Shown: positions 60,563-64,000 of the stretch, piece by piece
Position numbering within the stretch: position 1 is the first letter of the stretch
How the letters are laid out: each line of letters begins with the position of its first letter
Assembly (NCBI GenBank): GCA_958413765.1
Contig: CATYVH010000001.1
Location: 138,043 to 202,042, forward strand
Source: an uncultured Collinsella sp.
Lineage (GTDB): Bacteria > Actinomycetota > Coriobacteriia > Coriobacteriales > Coriobacteriaceae
Direction: 5' to 3'
Length of the DNA: 64,000 nucleotides
The notes under the pieces: model-generated
What the model was told of the DNA's origin: nothing
Database searches by the model: none
What the model saw: the letters and a program-made list of their open reading frames with translations, nothing else
Translations under genes and position numbers: made by a program

Positions 60563-61043
60563 AAAGGATCACTCCTTCGCGCTCGATTACCGCGGCAAGA
60601 TCGCCATCAAGATGGTCGCTCGAGACGAGGTCAACCTGCCTCCCAGTTTCTTTGCGCACCGCCTCGCCGAATGCCGACAACGCGAAAAGACCAAAGCCCT
60701 GATCGCGATCGACTTCGAGACGTAAGTCGATATCGCTATCGGCACGCGCTTCGCCACGGGCATACGAGCCAAATAGAATCACGGTTTTGATGGCGGGAAT
60801 CGGGCTGGCCGCCTCACGGACGGCTGACTCAATCTGAGCAGTATCCAAAATGACCGCCGCAGCGCTTTCGCTCGCAGAGCTTTTACCGAGTGAAGGAACA
60901 AACGGCAGCGAGCGCTCGCGCAGCATCTGTCTCATAAACATATTGACCGCAACAGACGAAGTCATGCCAAGTTCTTCGCACAGCTCGGCAAATGAATCTT
61001 TAATTGACGAGTCCACTCGCACACTCAGCACAGACGCAGCCAT
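60549..61043 (-). CDS. MntA-type nucleotidyltransferase fused to a RelB/DinJ-like N-terminus
   Basis: The 164-residue protein has two parts. Residues about 1-50 match the DinJ/RelB antitoxin N-terminus (LSVRVDSSIKDSFAELCEEL, MTSSVAVNMFMRQM), a ribbon-helix-helix DNA-binding fold. Residues about 70-164 are a minimal nucleotidyltransferase: FGSYARGEARADSDIDL with Gly92, Ser93, Asp104 and Asp106, and a third acid in QVDLVSSD (Asp138). MntA proteins usually lack a DNA-binding domain and AMPylate HepT. Here the fusion could also repress the operon. It has a perfect AGGAGGT site. Confidence 0.82.
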   Translation of the reverse strand: MAASVLSVRVDSSIKDSFAELCEELGMTSSVAVNMFMRQMLRERSLPFVPSLGKSSASESAAAVILDTAQIESAVREAASPIPAIKTVILFGSYARGEARADSDIDLRLEVDRDQGFGLFALSAFGEAVRKETGRQVDLVSSDHLDGDLAAVIEREGVILYDRA

Positions 61044-61058
61044 GGGTACCTCCTGTAT

Positions 61059-61080
61059 GACATTGTCTATATATTATCAC
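61059..61080 (-). promoter_or_regulatory. AT-rich promoter/operator of the HepT/MntA operon
   Basis: On the minus strand GATAATATATAGACAATGTC lies just upstream of the ribosome site, with a near-palindrome GACATTGTC (61059-61067). This could be the site bound by the DinJ-like domain. Confidence 0.4.
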
Positions 61081-61085
61081 ACAGA

Positions 61086-62108
61086 TTAGCGCGAGGTCGA
61101 TGCGCGGTGTTCGATGTGGCCGGGGATCTCGATGCGCTTGGGGGCGAGCTTTGCGGCATCGCCTACCGTAGTGGTAACGACGTCGATGCGCTCGGACAGA
61201 CGCTCGACTACGCGCTCGGCGATGGTAAGGGTATCCTGCGCGGCCGTGGTCACGCCGCCAAAGAGCACGTGGTTCCAGGGGTAATCGTCAAATGTCGCGA
61301 TCTTGAGCCCAGCCGGCAACGAGGGTCCCAGCTGCGCTAATGCCTCGGTCAGGCGCAGGAAAACCAGGCCGTTGACGGCAATGAGGCCGAGCTTTTTACC
61401 GGCATGGCCGCGGATGGTCTCGTCCAAGCGGCCGACGCCCGTGGCGCCGCCGTCGGCCAGGGTGACGACCTCGCCGGCCAAGCCGCGGCGCGAGAGCTCG
61501 TCGGCAAACGCCTCAGCGCGCTCACGACGCACGGGGCTGTCATCGCTTGCCTCGGTAAGCAGACACAGACGCTCGCTGCCCGCAGAAGCCAAGGCGTCTA
61601 CCAGGCCGGCGACCAGCTCACGGTTGTTGGAGGTCACCAGATCGATGCCACCGTCGGCAACGTCGCGGTCGAGCAGTACAACGGGCAGGCGCCCCGCTGC
61701 CGCGGCGATCGCCTTGTCATTGCCTCCGCAGGTATTGACGACCAGGCCGTCCACGCCGGCATCGATAAGTCTGGTGAGCGACTCTGCCTCCTTGGCGGGG
61801 TCGTTGCCACTAATGGCAGTCATAAGCGAGCAGCCGCGCGCGGCGGCGCTGGCGGAAAGCCCTTCGAGCATGGCGCTGGAGAACGGGTTAGCAATGTCGG
61901 CCAGGATCACGCCGATGAGATTGGTGCGCGAACTGCGCAGATTGCGCGCGGCGGCACGCGGACGATAGCCGGTGCGCTCAATGACCTCAGCGATGCGAGC
62001 GCGAGTTTCCTCGGTCATCTGCCCGGGGCGGTTGTTGAGATAGCGCGAAACCGTGGCCGGGCTCACGCCCGCCTCGGCGGCAATGTCCTTGATTCTCATC
62101 TGCGCCAT
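61086..62108 (-). CDS. LacI-family transcriptional regulator
   Basis: The 340-residue protein has an N-terminal LacI helix-turn-helix (MRIKDIAAEAGVSPATVSRYLNNR) with hinge (IAEVIERTGYRPRAAARNLR). A periplasmic-binding-like core for a small effector follows (LIGVILADIANPFSSAML, IDLVTSNNRE). The start ATG 62108 has a weak ribosome site; ATG three codons later is possible. No operon partner is beside it, so the effector is unknown. Confidence 0.92.
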   Translation of the reverse strand: MAQMRIKDIAAEAGVSPATVSRYLNNRPGQMTEETRARIAEVIERTGYRPRAAARNLRSSRTNLIGVILADIANPFSSAMLEGLSASAAARGCSLMTAISGNDPAKEAESLTRLIDAGVDGLVVNTCGGNDKAIAAAAGRLPVVLLDRDVADGGIDLVTSNNRELVAGLVDALASAGSERLCLLTEASDDSPVRRERAEAFADELSRRGLAGEVVTLADGGATGVGRLDETIRGHAGKKLGLIAVNGLVFLRLTEALAQLGPSLPAGLKIATFDDYPWNHVLFGGVTTAAQDTLTIAERVVERLSERIDVVTTTVGDAAKLAPKRIEIPGHIEHRASTSR

Positions 62109-62231
62109 AGCGCACCCCGTTTCCTAATTGTCGGCAGTCTGGGCCATTTTAGGCATTTTTTAAAATTCTCGGTTGCAAAACGCTGTAGGTGAGCAGCATC
62201 GTTTTGCGTCTCGAGCAGATGCGGTGATGGG

Positions 62232-62924
62232 CTAGATAGACGAGTCTTTGGACAGCTCGAAATAGTCGGGATGCAAGGCGATAACCGGGCCCTGCTCCTC
62301 GGGCATCAGGTGCAAGTGCGTCTCTGCCAGATAGCTCGCCGTGTCGGTATCGCCCCTCTTAATGGCCTCGAGAATCCGACGATGTTGTCGACGAATCGGC
62401 TCCCAATCCAGATCCTGCGACACCATACGCAACCAGTTGTATCGCTCAAAATGCGTGTTGACGCTCTTCATCCAATCCCACAACATATGGCGGCCGGCGA
62501 TCTCAAAACACGTCTCATGGAACAGGTTGTCCAGGTCAAAGAAACGACGCGTTTCGCTATGGTCGAGCGACTCGGACTCGGCAAGAATCTGCTCGAGCCG
62601 ATACTTTTGCTCGGGCGAAGCGGCCGAACAGCATTTAATAAGCACGCTTCTCTCGAGTTTCTCGCGCAAGAAACAGGCATTCTCGGCGTGTTCCATGCTG
62701 ATCTTAGAGACGTAGGTGCCGCTCTTGGGACGCGTTTCCACCAGCTCCTGCTCGCGCAGGCGCACAAAGGACTCGCGAATGGGCGTGCGCCCGATTCCCG
62801 TCTCCTTTTCCAGACCAATCGCCGAAAGGCGCGTGCCGGGCTTGAGCTCGGCATAGATGATCTTGGAGCGCAGTGCGTTGTATGCCTGATCTTGCAGGCT
62901 CTGATAATGCTGGTGTTGTTCCAT
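62232..62924 (-). CDS. GntR-family (FadR/FCD) transcriptional regulator
   Basis: The 230-residue protein has a GntR winged helix (QDQAYNALRSKIIYAELKPG, LEKETGIGRTPIRESFVRLR) and a C-terminal FCD ligand domain of about 140 residues with a probable metal site (Asp/His residues around DLDNLFHETCFE). It belongs to the group that represses sugar-acid or amino-acid use. The start at 62924 has GAGGG at short spacing; GTG at 62966 is an alternative. No target gene is beside it. A long spacer separates it from the IS. Confidence 0.87.
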   Translation of the reverse strand: MEQHQHYQSLQDQAYNALRSKIIYAELKPGTRLSAIGLEKETGIGRTPIRESFVRLREQELVETRPKSGTYVSKISMEHAENACFLREKLERSVLIKCCSAASPEQKYRLEQILAESESLDHSETRRFFDLDNLFHETCFEIAGRHMLWDWMKSVNTHFERYNWLRMVSQDLDWEPIRRQHRRILEAIKRGDTDTASYLAETHLHLMPEEQGPVIALHPDYFELSKDSSI

Positions 62925-63065
62925 AAAGCCCTCGGATGAAGCCCACGGTTTGTCGAATTTCACCACGTAATACTATCGCATCGACACGCCCCAGCTCCCA
63001 ATCAGTCTTTTTGGGACGGGGCTCTTTTAGCTACCCTGGCCCGCAGATCGGCCCCCTTGCCACAA
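62925..63065. other. Spacer upstream of the GntR gene
   Basis: About 140 bp without a supported gene. It includes the upstream control region of the GntR gene, with a TAGTAT hexamer on the minus strand near the GTG, and GGGACGGGGCTCTTTT, which resembles the arm of the hairpin near metF. Confidence 0.35.
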
Positions 63066-63213
63066 AAGTGGCCCATCTACTACGTTAACACGGATAGCCT
63101 CGGCCATACCGAAAACCGTGAAAACAAAACCGCAGGTAGACAGCTTGTCGATTTTCGAAAAAGCCGGCTATGGTTGACCCCTGCGGCTTAAACGTAGTAG
63201 ATAGGCCCTTTTC
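63066..63213. repeat. Inverted-repeat element with CTACTACGTT ends
   Basis: Ends GCCCATCTACTACGTT (63070-63085) and AACGTAGTAGATAGGCC (63192-63208) pair around an interior of about 105 bp with no ORF. It looks like a palindromic mobile or regulatory element. Confidence 0.55.
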
Positions 63214-63307
63214 GTGGCGCAGCACTACTGCACCCCAAATTGGCACCCCGAGCCTGTTATAAGTTGCTGTGATATACGGACGGTTGATAATCAAGGGTTG
63301 AAAATCA

Positions 63308-63380
63308 AGGCGCGCTATACGGCTTGCTATATCTCACTATGCTTTGCTGTACGTCGCTATACTTTGCTATAACTTGACAA
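63308..63380. repeat. Degenerate GCTATA tandem repeat tract
   Basis: CGCTATACGG, GCTATATCTC, ACTATGCTTT, CGCTATACTTT and GCTATAACTT follow one another at about 10-15 bp spacing. There is no ORF or known site. It could be a regulator-binding array or simple slippage. Confidence 0.45.
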
Positions 63381-63426
63381 TAATCGGCCCGTTACCATCC
63401 GGGATATAACGGACCCCAAGCCAACG

Positions 63427-63472
63427 TGAACTGCCTCCCATTTCTTGGACACAAGAAATGGGAGGCCTTTTT
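63427..63472 (+). mobile_element. Left end of an IS3-like element with sequestering hairpin
   Basis: The terminal sequence begins TGAACTGCCTCCC, similar in style to IS3-group ends. CCTCCCATTTCTT (63434-63446) and AAGAAATGGGAGG (63453-63465) form a 13-bp perfect hairpin. Its right arm contains the GGGAGG ribosome site for the ATG at 63473, so the start is masked when the end is transcribed from outside. Confidence 0.6.
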
Positions 63473-63952
63473 ATGGCTGGAAACGCTTTGTACGACGTCG
63501 GAATGAGACTGCGAGCGGCAGAGCTGCACGACGAGGGGCACGGCCGCGCGGCGATCGCGGCCCTTCTCGGGATGCCGGAGGAAACCGTGAGAGAATGGCT
63601 GTGCACCTACAGGTCTGCTGGTATCGAGGTTCTGGCCATGATGGGAAAGAAGCACACCGCCTATTCGTTCGAGACGAAGCTGGCCGCCGTCAGGGCGGTC
63701 GTCGACGAGGGCATGACGAAGCCCGAGGCCATGGAGAAGTTCGGGATAGCCTCGCCAAGCCCTTTCAAGAAATGGCTGAAGGCGTACAGGGAGGAGGGCC
63801 CGGAGGCGCTCAGGCCAAAGCCAAGGGGGAGGCCGAGGGGGTCCGGCTCCCCGTCCGGGGAGACGACGCGCGAGCAGGAGCTCGAGCGCAGGATCAAGAG
63901 GCTCGAGGCGGAGAACGCCTACCTAAAAAAATCGATCGCCCTGAAGTGTTAG
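63473..63952 (+). CDS. IS3-family transposase OrfA-like protein
   Basis: The 159-residue protein has a helix-turn-helix N-terminus (AAELHDEGHGRAAIAALLGM, EETVREWL), a second one (SFETKLAAVRAVVDEGMTKP), and a C-terminal leucine-zipper helix (REQELERRIKRLEAENAYLK), as in IS3 OrfA. Near the end CTAAAAAAATC has seven A (slippery A_AAA_AAA), the usual site of a -1 shift into OrfB. In the -1 frame, however, a stop follows after ten codons, so no OrfB continues in this window. The element may be truncated or its OrfB starts separately beyond the end. Confidence 0.75.
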   Translation: MAGNALYDVGMRLRAAELHDEGHGRAAIAALLGMPEETVREWLCTYRSAGIEVLAMMGKKHTAYSFETKLAAVRAVVDEGMTKPEAMEKFGIASPSPFKKWLKAYREEGPEALRPKPRGRPRGSGSPSGETTREQELERRIKRLEAENAYLKKSIALKC

Positions 63953-64000
63953 CGCTACTGTAAAAACAACCATTTTGACCAACGCTCAACAACCAATCAT

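Overview
The window is a bacterial chromosome segment of about 64 kb, GC-rich in most genes, densely coding, with several AT-richer islands. Gene content and style point to a gut coriobacterium close to Collinsella. The clues are a type III and a type I glutamine synthetase together, a GlnR-like orphan regulator, a split cobalamin methionine synthase, a class C sortase pilus locus, a very large SARP-like ATPase regulator, a tmRNA whose tag ends in ALAA, and many small palindromic intergenic repeats. The genus is inferred, not measured.

Layout. 1-300: the end of a LysM lytic enzyme, probably the edge of a prophage. 300-1000: repeat-rich DNA with duplicated terminator/tRNA-3'-like cassettes and a 221-bp MITE-like element. 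1028-3115: glutamine synthetase III. 3542-10008: metF, the methionine synthase reactivation protein and metH, with a two-gene restriction-modification system (C5 methyltransferase plus DUF4928 protein) sitting between the last two. 10117-13176: PFL/DUF711 protein, a methyltransferase and YhbY. 13246-16245: a 999-residue STAND/BTAD regulator. 16694-20566: nagB, a PTS EIIA, glmM, rpsI and rplM (amino sugar metabolism, cell-wall precursors, ribosome). 20724-22552: a patatin-like protein, tandem hairpin repeats and tmRNA. 22792-26633: a hypothetical protein, a PIN toxin-antitoxin pair, and a P1B-type ATPase with a DUF6110 partner. 26829-31529: two half-size ABC exporters divergent from an AraC regulator. 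31886-35387: gatCAB. 35692-44389: a sortase and three sortase-anchored surface proteins, one with a G9 tract, plus a 49-residue membrane peptide. 44894-51234: HAD phosphatase, MFS transporter, MoaA and a MoaC-MobB fusion, and a DUF559-like protein. 51551-53801: MATE pump and MerR regulator. 53859-60055: ligA, an HtrA-type protease, a GlnR-like regulator and glnA. 60191-61043: a HepT/MntA-type toxin-antitoxin pair whose nucleotidyltransferase carries a DinJ-like N-terminal domain. 61086-62924: LacI and GntR regulators. 63427-end: the left end of an IS3-like element.

How the genes fit together. Nitrogen assimilation is covered by two glutamine synthetases and a GlnR-like regulator, with candidate GlnR-type boxes in front of both synthetase genes. 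The metF-metH block regenerates methionine from methyltetrahydrofolate. nagB and glmM link amino-sugar turnover to wall synthesis. The moa genes supply molybdopterin. The surface locus probably builds a sortase-assembled pilus whose tip protein may be phase variable.

The less ordinary content is the R-M cassette inside the met operon, the DinJ-nucleotidyltransferase fusion, the G9 tract, the two recurring palindrome families, the tandem 62-bp hairpins near tmRNA, and the small membrane peptide gene. No complete tRNA, rRNA or CRISPR array was seen.
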